Made by a program: the position numbers and the translations under genes. Below are positions 40,433-49,463 of a stretch of 64,000 bases of DNA, one piece after another. Each line of letters opens with the position of its first letter. Positions within the stretch are counted from its first letter, which is position 1. Source of the DNA: Sulfuritalea sp. GTDB taxonomy: Bacteria; Pseudomonadota; Gammaproteobacteria; Burkholderiales; Rhodocyclaceae. The stretch is taken from positions 78,354-142,353 of the forward strand of contig NZ_JAFLDR010000006.1 in assembly GCF_017302275.1 (NCBI RefSeq), given 5' to 3'. Below the pieces are notes generated by a model. The model worked only from the letters and a program-made list of their open reading frames with translations, was not told the DNA's origin and did not search any database.

Positions 40433-41182
40433 TCACGCCTTGGCCTTGCCCTGGTTGGCCACGGCCTGCATAGCCGCCTTGATGGCGTCTGCATCGCCGA
40501 GGTAGTAGTTGCGAATCGGCTTCAGGTCGGCGTCGAGTTCGTAAACCAGCGGCTGCGCGGTCGGGATGTTGAGGCCGACGATGTCGGCGTCTGAAACCTT
40601 GTCCAGGTACTTGATCAGGGCGCGCAGGCTGTTGCCGTGTGCCGCGATGACGACCTTCTTGCCGGACCTGACGGCCGGCGCGATGGATTCGTGCCAGTAG
40701 GGCAGGAAGCGTTCCACGGTGTCCTTGAGGCATTCCGTGCGCGGAAACTGGGCAGGCGGCAGGTTCGCATAGCGCGGGTTGCCGGTTTCCAGGCGCGGGT
40801 CGTCCTCGGCCAGTGGCGGCGGCGGCGTGTCGTAGGCACGGCGCCAGACCAGCACCTGCTCGTCGCCATATTTTGCGGCGGTTTCCGCCTTGTTGAGCCC
40901 CTGCAAGGCTCCGTAATGGCGTTCGTTGAGGCGCCAGGAATGTTGCACCGGGATCCACATCCGGTCCATTTCTTCCAGCACCGTCCACAAGGTCTTGATG
41001 GCGCGGCGCAGCACCGAGGTGTAGGCGATGTCGAAGGCGAAGCCTTCCTTCTTCAGCAGCTGGCCGGCGGCCACGGCCTCGGCCAGACCCTTTTCGGTGA
41101 GTCCGACGTCGGTCCAGCCGGTGAATCGGTTTTCCTGGTTCCAGGTGGATTCGCCGTGGCGGAGCAGAACTATCTTGTACAT
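40433..41182 (-). CDS. gpmA: 2,3-bisphosphoglycerate-dependent phosphoglycerate mutase
   Basis: Glycolytic/gluconeogenic enzyme interconverting 3- and 2-phosphoglycerate, 249 aa. The phosphohistidine motif [19 protein letters not shown] opens the protein, with the start at 41182 by family match; the frame stays open upstream but is not conserved. [20 protein letters not shown] and [16 protein letters not shown] complete the signature. It is divergent from the arsR-like gene across a 114-nt gap. Confidence 0.95.
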   Translation of the reverse strand: MYKIVLLRHGESTWNQENRFTGWTDVGLTEKGLAEAVAAGQLLKKEGFAFDIAYTSVLRRAIKTLWTVLEEMDRMWIPVQHSWRLNERHYGALQGLNKAETAAKYGDEQVLVWRRAYDTPPPPLAEDDPRLETGNPRYANLPPAQFPRTECLKDTVERFLPYWHESIAPAVRSGKKVVIAAHGNSLRALIKYLDKVSDADIVGLNIPTAQPLVYELDADLKPIRNYYLGDADAIKAAMQAVANQGKAKA

Positions 41183-41296
41183 GGCTGGCCTCAAAGCTTT
41201 GCAATAGCAGTATTCTATAATATTGTCGATTGCCGACAGCAAAAGCAGAATAAGCAAAGACACAATCAACGCGTTACATCGAGGAAGCCTTCCGGC

Positions 41297-41623
41297 ATGA
41301 ATCCAGCAATCAGCGAACTCATCGGCAAGCAGGAACACATCGAAACCGCGGCGCGGGCGCTTAAGGCGATTTCGCATCCGTTGCGCCTGAAAATACTTTG
41401 CGTGGTGGGTGGCGACGAAACCTGCGTGCAGGACATCGTTGAGGCTGTCGGTACCTCGCAAAGCAATATCTCGCAGCACCTCGCCATTTTGCGCGACAAG
41501 GGCGTCCTGCAGACCCGCAAGGATGCCAACCGGGTTTTTTATCGCATCGCCGACCAGCGCACGCTGCAACTCATCGCCCTCATGCGCGAAGTGTTCTGCG
41601 GCGTTCCGGCACACAGGGAATAG
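41297..41623 (+). CDS. ArsR/SmtB-family transcriptional regulator
   Basis: A 108-aa winged helix-turn-helix regulator. The HTH core is [20 protein letters not shown], with [12 protein letters not shown] in the wing. The region before it, [11 protein letters not shown], keeps one Cys near the classical ELCVCDL metal motif but not the pair, so metal sensing is uncertain. The start at 41297 ([16 protein letters not shown]) is chosen over more upstream in-frame codons, which overlap gpmA. It begins a plus-strand run with a rhodanese and a glutaredoxin, suggesting a redox or sulfur role. Confidence 0.85.
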   Translation: MNPAISELIGKQEHIETAARALKAISHPLRLKILCVVGGDETCVQDIVEAVGTSQSNISQHLAILRDKGVLQTRKDANRVFYRIADQRTLQLIALMREVFCGVPAHRE

Positions 41624-41629
41624 ACAACA

Positions 41630-42040
41630 ATGGAATTCGTGCAACAGAACATCATGTGGGTTGCCCTGGCAGCAGTCAGTGGCGGAATGTTGCTGTGGCC
41701 GATGATCGCGGGCGGTACCGTGGCGCATCTCAGCCCGGCCGAGGCCACGCTGCTGATGAATCGCGAAGATGCGTTGGTACTCGACGTGCGCGAAACCGGC
41801 GAATGGAGCACGGGCCACATTACCGGTGCCCGCCACATCACGCTGGGCCAGCTCGACAAGCGCCTGTCGGAACTGGAGAAGTTCAAGGAGAAGCCGATCA
41901 TCGTGGTTTGCGCCACGGGCAATCGTTCCTCGTCGGCCTGTGGCCAACTGAAGAAGCATGGCTTCGACAAGGTCTATAGCCTTGGCGGCGGAATTTCCTC
42001 CTGGCGCGACTCCAGTCTGCCGCTCACCACCAAGTCCTGA
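41630..42040 (+). CDS. Membrane-anchored rhodanese-like protein
   Basis: A 136-aa single-domain rhodanese with an N-terminal membrane segment ([19 protein letters not shown]). The active-site cysteine is in [12 protein letters not shown], with [13 protein letters not shown] preceding. It resembles YibN-type proteins found before grxC and secB. It begins 7 nt after the ArsR-like gene and precedes grxC by 14 nt, so it is likely in one operon. Sulfurtransferase activity is probable; the partner is unknown. Confidence 0.9.
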   Translation: MEFVQQNIMWVALAAVSGGMLLWPMIAGGTVAHLSPAEATLLMNREDALVLDVRETGEWSTGHITGARHITLGQLDKRLSELEKFKEKPIIVVCATGNRSSSACGQLKKHGFDKVYSLGGGISSWRDSSLPLTTKS

Positions 42041-42054
42041 ACAGAGAGAAAGTC

Positions 42055-42312
42055 ATGTCCAAGGTCCTGATGTACTCCACAGCAGTATGTCCCTACTGCG
42101 TACGCGCGGAACAATTGCTGACGCGGAAGGGCGTCACCGATATCGAGAAGGTCCGTGTCGACCTCGATCCGCAGCGGCGCGAGGAAATGATGCAGAAGAC
42201 CGGCCAGCGCACGGTGCCGCAGATCTTCATCGGCGAAACCCATGTCGGCGGCTGTGACGACCTTTACGAACTCGAGCACCAGGGCAAACTTGATTCCCTG
42301 CTGGCCGCGTAG
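42055..42312 (+). CDS. grxC: Glutaredoxin 3
   Basis: An 85-aa glutaredoxin with the dithiol active site CPYC (TAVCPYCVRAEQLL), the TVPQIFIGE cis-proline segment and the GGCDDLYELE glutathione contact. Its role is reduction of disulfides and glutathionylated proteins. It sits between the rhodanese gene and secB, a common order, with AGAGAGAAAG before the start. Confidence 0.95.
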   Translation: MSKVLMYSTAVCPYCVRAEQLLTRKGVTDIEKVRVDLDPQRREEMMQKTGQRTVPQIFIGETHVGGCDDLYELEHQGKLDSLLAA

Positions 42313-42345
42313 AATCAGCCCTTTTCCCTAACCATCGAATTCATC

Positions 42346-42801
42346 ATGAGCGACCAGCAGCCGGTATTCAGCATCGAAAAGATTTACGTCAAGGACCTCT
42401 CCATCGAAGTGCCCAACGCGCCGCAGATCTTCCTGGTGCGCGAGACGCCGAGCATCGAAGTGCAGATCCAGAGCGGCGCGACCACCATCGGCGACGGCAT
42501 GTACGAAGTGGCCCTGACCGTTACCGTGAATGCCAAGGAGGGCGAAAAGGCCTTCTTTCTGGTCGAGGTGATCAAGGCCGGCATTTTCCAGATCCGCAAC
42601 GTACCCGAGCAGGACATGGAGCCAATACTTGCCGTGGCCTGCCCCAACATCCTTTTCCCCTATGCGCGGGAAACGATCTCGGACGCCATCAATCGCGCCG
42701 GCTTCCCGCCCGTGATCCTTGCCCCGGTGAATTTCGAGTCGCTCTACCAGCAGCGGCTGATGGAGCAGCAGCAGAACGAAAGCAAGATCCAGCTGCAATA
42801 A
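42346..42801 (+). CDS. secB: Protein-export chaperone SecB
   Basis: Tetrameric cytoplasmic chaperone delivering precursors to SecA, 151 aa. Diagnostic stretches include QPVFSIEKIYVKDLSIEVPN, CPNILFPYARETISDAINRA and GFPPVILAPVNFESLY. The ATG at 42346 follows grxC by 33 nt. Position in a grxC-secB-gpsA order is typical for betaproteobacteria. Confidence 0.97.
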   Translation: MSDQQPVFSIEKIYVKDLSIEVPNAPQIFLVRETPSIEVQIQSGATTIGDGMYEVALTVTVNAKEGEKAFFLVEVIKAGIFQIRNVPEQDMEPILAVACPNILFPYARETISDAINRAGFPPVILAPVNFESLYQQRLMEQQQNESKIQLQ

Positions 42802-42820
42802 CGGGCGACGCGAGACCACG

Positions 42821-43282
42821 ATGCCGGCACTCGCTGCGCCACGGCGCCTTCCCTCCCTCGCTCTGATGCTCGCGACGCTGTTTTCCGCACCGGCGGCGCT
42901 CGCGCTGGATTACCGAACGGTGACCGAGGCGGCAGCCGTCTACGATGCCCCCTCGGCCAAGGCCAAGCCGCTGTTCGTGGTTCTTGCCGGCACCCCGGTC
43001 GAACTCGTCGTCGGCCTCGAAGGCTGGTCCAAGGTGCGCGACAGCAAGGGCGACCTGACCTGGATCGAGAAGAAGCACCTGTCCGAAAAGCGCAACGTCA
43101 TCGTGCGCGCCGAGCGCGCGCAGGTGCGGGCCGCCGCGGAAGACAAGGCCGCGCTGGTGTTCGAAGCCGAGCGCGACGTGGTGCTGGAACTGCTTGAAGT
43201 CCAGCCCGGCGGCTGGGCCAGGGTACGCCATCGCGACGGTCAGGACGGGTTTCTCAAGGTGACGCAGGTCTGGGGTCATTGA
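42821..43282 (+). CDS. Exported SH3-like domain protein
   Basis: A 153-aa protein with an N-terminal signal peptide (LALMLATLFSAPAALALD) and one or two bacterial SH3-like repeats: VYDAPSAKAKPLFVVLAGTP and VIVRAERAQVRAAAEDKAAL, each followed by a Gly-Trp (EGWSKVRD, GGWARVRH). Such proteins bind cell-wall peptides or other envelope partners. It lies between secB and gpsA; the specific function is unknown. Confidence 0.85.
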   Translation: MPALAAPRRLPSLALMLATLFSAPAALALDYRTVTEAAAVYDAPSAKAKPLFVVLAGTPVELVVGLEGWSKVRDSKGDLTWIEKKHLSEKRNVIVRAERAQVRAAAEDKAALVFEAERDVVLELLEVQPGGWARVRHRDGQDGFLKVTQVWGH

Positions 43283-43324
43283 GTTCTGCGGCGTCGCCGA
43301 TGTCGTCGCGACGGGGAGGATAGG

Positions 43325-44305
43325 ATGCGCATAGCGGTGCTCGGTGCGGGGGCCTGGGGTACGGCGCTGGCGATCGCCTTCGCTGCCCGGCACGAGGTGG
43401 TGCTCTGGGCGCGCGATGCCGCGCGGGTCGAGGATATGGCGCAGGCCAGGGAGAACCGGCGCTACCTGCCCGGGTGCGCGTTTCCCGAGGGCATGAAACT
43501 CACTTCCGATTTTTCCGCCGCGCTTGCCGGCGCCGATCTGGCGCTGCTGGCCGCGCCGCTGGCCGGCTTGCGTGCCCTGCTCGAACAACTCAAGGCCGTT
43601 GCTCCGGCAACGCCATTCCTCTGGGCATGCAAGGGCCTCGAAGCAGGCAGCGGTCTGCTGCCGCATCAGGTGGTGGTGGCGGTGATGGGCAAGGTTTCCT
43701 GCGGCGTGCTTACCGGCCCCAGCTTCGCCCTGGAAGTAGCGCGCGGCCTGCCCACCGCAATCACGCTCGCGGCGGCCGATCCCGCGTTCGCCGATGCCAC
43801 CGCGCAGCAACTGCATGGCGGCAACCTGCGCATCTATGCCAATGACGACCTGGTCGGCGCGGAGGTCGGCGGCGCGGTGAAGAACGTATTGGCCATTGCC
43901 ACCGGCATCTGCGACGGCCTCGGTCTGGGCAACAATGCCCGCGCCGCGTTGATCACTCGCGGCCTGGTGGAAATCACCCGTTTTGGCGAGGCGCTCGGCG
44001 CCCGACGCGAAACCTTCATGGGCCTGGCCGGCATGGGCGACCTGCTGCTGACCTGCACCGGTGACCTGTCGCGCAACCGGCGCGTCGGCCTGCTGCTCGC
44101 CGACGGCAAGGCGCTGCCGGAGATCGCCGCGGAACTGGGCCATGTCGCCGAAGGCGTGCCGGCCGCGCGCGAGGTGGCGCGCCGCGCCGCCGAACTCGGC
44201 GTGGACATGCCGATCACGCGCGCCGTGACGGCGGTGCTCGACGGCCACATCAGTCCGCGCGTCGCCGTGGAACAGCTGATGTCGCGCGGTGCCAAGCACG
44301 AGTAG
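43325..44305 (+). CDS. gpsA: NAD(P)H-dependent glycerol-3-phosphate dehydrogenase
   Basis: Cytoplasmic enzyme that makes sn-glycerol-3-phosphate for phospholipids, 326 aa. The Rossmann loop is [19 protein letters not shown]. The catalytic lysine region is [20 protein letters not shown], with [20 protein letters not shown] further on. GGGGAGGATAGG lies upstream of the ATG. It converges with trmL with a 2-nt gap. Confidence 0.96.
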   Translation: MRIAVLGAGAWGTALAIAFAARHEVVLWARDAARVEDMAQARENRRYLPGCAFPEGMKLTSDFSAALAGADLALLAAPLAGLRALLEQLKAVAPATPFLWACKGLEAGSGLLPHQVVVAVMGKVSCGVLTGPSFALEVARGLPTAITLAAADPAFADATAQQLHGGNLRIYANDDLVGAEVGGAVKNVLAIATGICDGLGLGNNARAALITRGLVEITRFGEALGARRETFMGLAGMGDLLLTCTGDLSRNRRVGLLLADGKALPEIAAELGHVAEGVPAAREVARRAAELGVDMPITRAVTAVLDGHISPRVAVEQLMSRGAKHE

Positions 44306-44307
44306 GA

Positions 44308-44772
44308 TCAGACGCCGCCGGCGAAATCCTGTTGCCGCCAGGCTTCGTAAACCATCACCGCCACGGCATTGGACAGGTTGAGGCTGCGGTTCCCCGGCAA
44401 TAGCGGCAGGCGCAAGCGGTTGTCCGCGTCGATGTCCTCCAGCACCGCGTTCGGCAGTCCGCAGGATTCGGAGCCGAACACAAACGCATCGCCGGGTTGG
44501 AAGTTGGCGCTGGCGTGACGGCGAACGGCACGCGTTGTCAGGGCGAACACGCGGGCTTCGCCCAGCGCCGCCCGGCAGGTGCTCCAGTTCGGATGCACCG
44601 TGACGCAGGTCATCTCGTGGTAATCGAGTCCGGCACGGCGCAGTTGTGCGTCGGACAGGGTGAAGCCGAGCGGCTCGACAAGATGCAGGAGGCAGCCCGT
44701 GTTGGCGCACAGACGGATTACATTGCCGGTATTGGGCGGGATTTCTGGGGTGACCAGGACGACATGGAACAC
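44308..44772 (-). CDS. trmL: tRNA (cytidine(34)-2'-O)-methyltransferase
   Basis: SPOUT-class methyltransferase that modifies the wobble base of tRNA-Leu, 154 aa. It has the N-terminal VVLVTPEIPPNTGNVIRLCA and the trefoil-knot segments FGSESCGLPNAVL and LPLLPGNRSLNLSNAVAVMV. Length and motifs match TrmL. It is divergent from mshE over a 117-nt gap. The stretch at 44501-44523 resembles the short repeat, but the coding there also looks like the normal family sequence. Confidence 0.93.
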   Translation of the reverse strand: MFHVVLVTPEIPPNTGNVIRLCANTGCLLHLVEPLGFTLSDAQLRRAGLDYHEMTCVTVHPNWSTCRAALGEARVFALTTRAVRRHASANFQPGDAFVFGSESCGLPNAVLEDIDADNRLRLPLLPGNRSLNLSNAVAVMVYEAWRQQDFAGGV

Positions 44773-44889
44773 TTGCAGGTATCTCCGAAAAGCGGTAGTT
44801 TCTGCAAAATCAGCTGATTAGCTGGTAAATTTCGTGCAAAATCGCAGCAGAAAGGTTCCCGATTTTACGGGTACTGGGGAGATTGCCTG

Positions 44890-46596
44890 ATGGCACGTCC
44901 GGAAAAGATCCGTCTTGGCGACATGCTGGTGCAGCAACAGCTCGTCACCGGCGAGCAGCTCAAGCTCGCGCTCGACGAGCAGAAGCGCTCGGGGCGCAAG
45001 CTTGGTCGCGTCCTGGTGGAAAGCGGCTACGTTACCGAAGAAGGCATCTCGCTCGGACTCGCGCGCCAGCTCGGTGCCGACTACGTCGATCTCAAGACCT
45101 TCAAGCTGCAGCCCGAACTGATCAAGCTGTTGCCCGAAGCCCAGGCGCGCCGCCTGCGCACCCTGGTGCTGCAGGAGCGCGCCGGGATGCTGGTGGTCGG
45201 CATGGCCGATCCGACCGACCTGACAGCCTTCGACGAACTGGCGCGCATCCTCAAGCGCGAGATCAACCTCGCCGTGGTGACGGAGAGCCAATTGCTCGCC
45301 ACCGTCGATCGGGTCTATAGCCGTGCCGCCGAAATCAGCGGCCTGGCGAAGGAACTCACTGCCGACATGGGTGACGTCGCGACCGAGTTCGGCAATATCC
45401 TCGGCCTTACGGCCGGCGCCGAGGACGCGCCGGTGGTCAAGCTGCTCAACACCGTGTTCGAGGAGGCGCTCAAGATGCGCGCCTCCGACATCCATATCGA
45501 GCCGCAGGAAAAGTCGGTGGTGATCCGCTTCCGCATCGACGGCGTGCTGCACGTGCAGACCGAGGCCGATTCGAAGATTTCGACGGCGCTGGTGCTGCGC
45601 CTGAAGCTGATGTCCGGCCTCGACATTTCCGAGAAGCGCCTGCCGCAGGACGGCCGCTTCAACATCAAGCTGCGCAACACCGCGATCGACATCCGCATCT
45701 CCTCGATGCCGACCCAGCACGGCGAATCGGTCGTCATGCGCCTGCTGGCGCAGAACACCGGCCTGCTGCAGCTGGACCGTCTGCACATGCCGCCGCGCGT
45801 GCTCGAACGCTTCCGCCATTCGATCGCGCGGCCCGCCGGCATCGTCTTGGTGACCGGACCTACCGGTTCGGGCAAGACCACCACGCTGTATGCGGCGCTC
45901 AACGAGTTGAACACTCCCGAAAAAAAGATCATCACCGTCGAGGATCCCGTCGAATACCGCCTGCCCGGCCTCAACCAGGTGCAGGTGCACGAAAAGATCG
46001 ACCTCTCCTTCAGCCGCGTGCTGCGTTCCGCCCTGCGCCAGGACCCGGACATCATCCTGCTGGGCGAAATGCGCGACCAGGAGACGGCCGAGATCGGCAT
46101 GCGCGCCGCGATGACGGGCCACCTGGTGCTGTCCACACTGCACACCAACGACGCGTTGTCGACGCCGATCCGCCTGCTCGACATGGGCGTGCCGCGCTAC
46201 ATGGTGGCCATGTCGATCCAGATGGTCCTCGCCCAGCGCCTGGTGCGCGTCACCTGCGAGAACTGCTCCGCACCCTGTGCGCCAAATCCGAACGAACGCC
46301 TGTGGCTCAAGGCTGAACTCGGCGACCAGGTGGACAGCGTCGAATTCCGCCGTGGCGCGGGCTGCAGCCACTGCGCCAACACCGGCTACCAGGGTCGCCA
46401 GGCGGTCTATGAAATCCTCGACATGAACAATGCGCTGGTCGAGGCGGTGAACCGCGGCGACCCCAACGAGTTCATGCAGATCGGTCGCGAGCAGATGGCC
46501 GGCAACACCCTGCGCCGCGATGCCGTGCGCCTGGTGGTCAGCGGTCGCACCACCATCGAGGAAGCCATGCGCATCAGTACCCAGCTTGACGAGTAG
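44890..46596 (+). CDS. mshE: MSHA pilus assembly ATPase with MshEN domain
   Basis: Extension ATPase of the MSHA pilus, 568 aa. The N-terminal MshEN domain (about residues 5-100) has RLGDMLVQQQLVTGEQLKLA and RKLGRVLVESGYVTEEGI, the motif known to bind c-di-GMP. The GspE ATPase has Walker A GPTGSGKTTTLY (from residue 323), Walker B ILLGEMRDQET and a zinc tetracysteine set (CENC ... CSHC). The start has GGGGAGA upstream. It opens the pilus cluster. Confidence 0.94.
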   Translation: MARPEKIRLGDMLVQQQLVTGEQLKLALDEQKRSGRKLGRVLVESGYVTEEGISLGLARQLGADYVDLKTFKLQPELIKLLPEAQARRLRTLVLQERAGMLVVGMADPTDLTAFDELARILKREINLAVVTESQLLATVDRVYSRAAEISGLAKELTADMGDVATEFGNILGLTAGAEDAPVVKLLNTVFEEALKMRASDIHIEPQEKSVVIRFRIDGVLHVQTEADSKISTALVLRLKLMSGLDISEKRLPQDGRFNIKLRNTAIDIRISSMPTQHGESVVMRLLAQNTGLLQLDRLHMPPRVLERFRHSIARPAGIVLVTGPTGSGKTTTLYAALNELNTPEKKIITVEDPVEYRLPGLNQVQVHEKIDLSFSRVLRSALRQDPDIILLGEMRDQETAEIGMRAAMTGHLVLSTLHTNDALSTPIRLLDMGVPRYMVAMSIQMVLAQRLVRVTCENCSAPCAPNPNERLWLKAELGDQVDSVEFRRGAGCSHCANTGYQGRQAVYEILDMNNALVEAVNRGDPNEFMQIGREQMAGNTLRRDAVRLVVSGRTTIEEAMRISTQLDE

Positions 46597-46672
46597 GTCG
46601 CCGCACATGGACCCCAACATGACTACGTCCGGACGCGTGGCAAGCGTTTGCCGACACGGATCGCGGTAGGCC

Positions 46673-47905
46673 ATGCCCAGCTTCGCCTATCGCGGCCGCA
46701 ACGGCGCCGGCGAGATCGTGCAGGGCAGCATGGACGGCGCGACCGCGGGTGCCGTGGCCGACCAACTCGTCGGTAGCGGCGTGACGCCGGTGGAAATCAA
46801 GGTGGCCGAGGGTGCCGCGGAAAAGGCCGGCACCGGGACCGGCGGCATCCAGCTGTTCCGGCAAAAAGTAGAACACATGGATGTCCTGCTGTTCTCGCGC
46901 CAGATCCATACCCTGTTGCGTTCCGGCGTGCCCATCATGCGCGCGCTGGCCGGCCTGCAGGAATCCAGCAACAATCCGGCGATGAAGGAAGTGCTGCAGG
47001 ACGTGCGCGAAAGCCTCGATTCCGGCCGCGAGCTTTCGCTGTCGCTGGCGCGGCATCCCAAGGCGTTCTCGCCCTTCTACCTGTCCATGGTGCGCGTCGG
47101 CGAAATGACCGGTCGCCTGGAAGAAGTCTTCATCCGCCTGTTCGACCATCTCGCCTTCGAGCGCTTCATGAAGGACCAGGTCAAGTCGGCGCTGCGCTAC
47201 CCATCCTTCGTCGTCGCCTCGATGGTGATTGCCGTCGTCATCGTCAACATCTTCGTGATCCCGGCCTTCGCCCGTGTGTTCAAGGGCTTCGGCGCCGAAT
47301 TGCCATTGATGACGCGCATGCTGATCGGCTTTTCCGACTTCATGCTGAACTGGTGGCCGGCATTGCTGCTGGGCGGCGTCGGCGCCGTGTTCGCCTTCAA
47401 CGCCTGGCGCCGGACGCGGCGCGGACGCTACGACTGGGATCGCCTCAAGCTGAAGATCCCGATCGCCGGCAAGATCGTGCGCAAGGCGACGCTGGCGCGC
47501 TTCGCCGCGAGTTTCGCGCTGGCCTCGCGCAGCGGCGTACCGATCATCCAGGCCCTGACCAACGTCGCCGAAACCGTAGACAACGCCTACATCGCCGACA
47601 AGGTGGAAAAAATGCGCGACGGCGTAGAGCGCGGCGAAAGCATCCTGCGCACATCCATTGCCGCCGGCGTGTTCACTCCCGTGGTGCTGCAGATGATCGC
47701 GGTCGGCGAGGAATCCGGCGCGCTGGACGACATGATGAAGGAAGTGTCCGACATGTACCAGAGCGAGGTCGAGTACGAACTCAAGACACTGGCGCAGCAG
47801 ATCGAGCCGATCCTGATCATCGCGCTTGGCATCATGGTGCTGATCCTGGCGCTGGGCATCTTCCTGCCGCTGTGGGACCTGGGCAAGGTCACCATGAAGA
47901 AGTGA
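46673..47905 (+). CDS. mshG: MSHA pilus platform protein (GspF/PilC family)
   Basis: Inner-membrane platform protein, 410 aa. Two GspF domains: the first around LLFSRQIHTLLRSGVPIMRA, the second around LARFAASFALASRSGVPIIQ, with three hydrophobic helices such as FVVASMVIAVVIVNIFVIPA and ILIIALGIMVLILALGIFLP. It follows mshE by 76 nt, and the predicted MshF gene begins 8 nt after it. It docks the ATPase to the pilin-polymerising machinery. Confidence 0.93.
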   Translation: MPSFAYRGRNGAGEIVQGSMDGATAGAVADQLVGSGVTPVEIKVAEGAAEKAGTGTGGIQLFRQKVEHMDVLLFSRQIHTLLRSGVPIMRALAGLQESSNNPAMKEVLQDVRESLDSGRELSLSLARHPKAFSPFYLSMVRVGEMTGRLEEVFIRLFDHLAFERFMKDQVKSALRYPSFVVASMVIAVVIVNIFVIPAFARVFKGFGAELPLMTRMLIGFSDFMLNWWPALLLGGVGAVFAFNAWRRTRRGRYDWDRLKLKIPIAGKIVRKATLARFAASFALASRSGVPIIQALTNVAETVDNAYIADKVEKMRDGVERGESILRTSIAAGVFTPVVLQMIAVGEESGALDDMMKEVSDMYQSEVEYELKTLAQQIEPILIIALGIMVLILALGIFLPLWDLGKVTMKK

Positions 47906-47913
47906 GCTCTGAC

Positions 47914-48360
47914 ATGAGGCACCAGCACGGTTCCACCAAGTTCGAATTCGCCGTCACGGTGGCGATCTTCGGTGTTCTCGCCACATTGCTGCTGGCGCGC
48001 CTCAACGCGATACAGGCCGAGGCCGAGCGCACCGAGGTCGACCTCACGGTGCGCAACATCCGCGTCGGCATCCAGTTGGCGATTGGCGAACGCATCATGC
48101 GTGGCGAGGAGGAACGCCTCGGCGAAGTGGCGCAAGCCAGCCCGGTCGATTTCCTCGGCCATCGCCCGCGCGGCTTCAGCGAAGGCCGCGTGGCCGAGGC
48201 GGAGGGTCAGTGGGCCTGGGATCCGGTGCGCCGCGAACTGAGCTACCTGCCGCGCCTGCCGGTCGCATTCGGCGACGCCAGGGAGTTGCGCTGGCGCTAT
48301 GTGGCGCGGGTCGATGCCTCGGGCAAGACAGTCGGCGCCAGCCTCGTAGGGCTGAACTAG
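47914..48360 (+). CDS. mshF: Prepilin-like protein, probable MshF
   Basis: A 148-aa protein with a prepilin-like N-terminus, MRHQHGSTKFEFAVTVAIFG, followed by a hydrophobic helix. The Gly before the cleavage site and Glu at +5 are kept, but +1 is Ser rather than Phe. The remainder is a small periplasmic domain ending in YVARVDASGKTVGASLVGL. Position between mshG and the pilin genes fits MshF, a minor or biogenesis protein in Vibrio. The assignment rests on position and N-terminus. Confidence 0.7.
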   Translation: MRHQHGSTKFEFAVTVAIFGVLATLLLARLNAIQAEAERTEVDLTVRNIRVGIQLAIGERIMRGEEERLGEVAQASPVDFLGHRPRGFSEGRVAEAEGQWAWDPVRRELSYLPRLPVAFGDARELRWRYVARVDASGKTVGASLVGLN

Positions 48361-48446
48361 ATTCGTATATGGTCGATAATCAAGCTATTGACCGCAATGC
48401 CAACTGATATTTTTTACCGGTCGCAGACCCGAAGGTTTTCACTACC

Positions 48447-48959
48447 ATGAATCCAGGCCGCCGTTTATCGCTCGAACGTGGCTTCACCCTGATCGAACTG
48501 GTGATCGTCATCACCATCATCGGCATCCTTGCCGCCGTGGCCCTGCCGCGCCTGATCGACGCCCAGCGCGATGCGCGGGTGGCCAAGGCGAACGCGATCT
48601 ACGGTTCCATGCGCTCCGCGGTGAGCCTGGCCCGCTCGCGCTGCGAACTCGACCTCGCCGGCACCGCATCGAGCCTGACGGCGATCAATTGCAGTTCGAC
48701 GCCGCCCAAGGTGAACATGGATGGCCTCATGGTCGATATCGTCAATCGCTATCCGGCCGCCACGGTGAACGGCATCGACGCCGCCGCCGCGCTCAACCTC
48801 GCGGCGGATGGACTGGCTGCGGGCGGCAGCGGCGGCACGCGCACCTACGACGTGGCGGGCGGTACGCTGCCCAATTGCCGCATCAGTTACCAGGAGGCCA
48901 CCCTGAGCGGAGCGTTGATCGTCGCACCGGTGATTTCCGTAGTGACCACCGGGTGCTAG
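48447..48959 (+). CDS. mshB: MSHA minor pilin, probable MshB
   Basis: A 170-aa type IV pilin-like protein with prepilin leader MNPGRRLSLERG, cleavage then FTLIELVIVITIIGILAA and a globular domain with cysteines at CELD, NCSS, NCRI and the C-terminal TTGC. GAAGG lies 13 nt before the ATG. It precedes a second pilin by 48 nt; I call this one MshB by order and the next one MshA because it has its own promoter and stronger Shine-Dalgarno. The roles could be reversed. Confidence 0.75.
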   Translation: MNPGRRLSLERGFTLIELVIVITIIGILAAVALPRLIDAQRDARVAKANAIYGSMRSAVSLARSRCELDLAGTASSLTAINCSSTPPKVNMDGLMVDIVNRYPAATVNGIDAAAALNLAADGLAAGGSGGTRTYDVAGGTLPNCRISYQEATLSGALIVAPVISVVTTGC

Positions 48960-48969
48960 GGTTATACTG
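48942..48969 (+). promoter_or_regulatory. Putative promoter of the second pilin gene
   Basis: GTGACC (48942-48947) and TATACT (48964-48969) are 16 bp apart, overlapping the end of the upstream pilin gene. This would give the major pilin its own transcription start about 30 nt before the ATG. Confidence 0.45.
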
Positions 48970-49007
48970 AAGGTCATAAATTCATGCGATACGCAAAGGA
49001 GAGGGAA

Positions 49008-49376
49008 ATGAAGGCACGGGGTTTTACCTTGATCGAGCTGGTGGTCGTGATCGTGATTCTCGGCATCCTCGCCGCCTCGGCGCTGCCGAAGTTCGTCGAT
49101 CTGTCGTCGGACGCCGTGCAGGCCAAGGCCGACGGCATCGCCGGCGCGCTCGGATCGGCGGGCGCCATGCAGTATGCGAAGTCCAAGATTGCGGGAACCT
49201 CACCGGTCACCGCCGCCACCACTTGCAGCTCGGCACTGATTACCGGCGCGACCTGTGCGACCAGCATCACGGTCACTCCTGGCGTCTGCAGCAGCGGTTC
49301 GGCGAATTGCACCGTGGCTTGCGCCGAAGCGGGCGTCACCAAGAGCGGCGTCTCCCAAGTACCCTGCGATTCCTGA
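49008..49376 (+). CDS. mshA: MSHA major pilin, probable MshA
   Basis: A 122-aa pilin from ATG 49008 (MKARG, cleavage, FTLIELVVVIVILGILAA). AAAGGAGAGGGA lies just upstream, the strongest Shine-Dalgarno in the pilus cluster; an ATG eight codons earlier would disrupt it. The globular domain ends in a Cys-rich segment (NCTVACAEAG ... VPCDS) that may form disulfides. The own promoter and strong ribosome binding site suggest high expression, fitting the major pilin. It is followed by a glycosyl-ligase gene in the same frame after the stop. Confidence 0.8.
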   Translation: MKARGFTLIELVVVIVILGILAASALPKFVDLSSDAVQAKADGIAGALGSAGAMQYAKSKIAGTSPVTAATTCSSALITGATCATSITVTPGVCSSGSANCTVACAEAGVTKSGVSQVPCDS

Positions 49377-49463
49377 TGCACGCGTCCTGACCTCGCCGCG
49401 GGATTCGGGCTGATCGTTCGTCCCGCTCCGATCGTTGCGGTTTGTCTGGGCCTGCTCGCCGTC

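Noticed and set aside
44501-44523. Possible further short-repeat copy in trmL (AAGTTGGCGCTGGCGTGACG)
   Set aside because: The encoded residues look like normal TrmL family sequence, so the match may be chance in GC-rich coding DNA.
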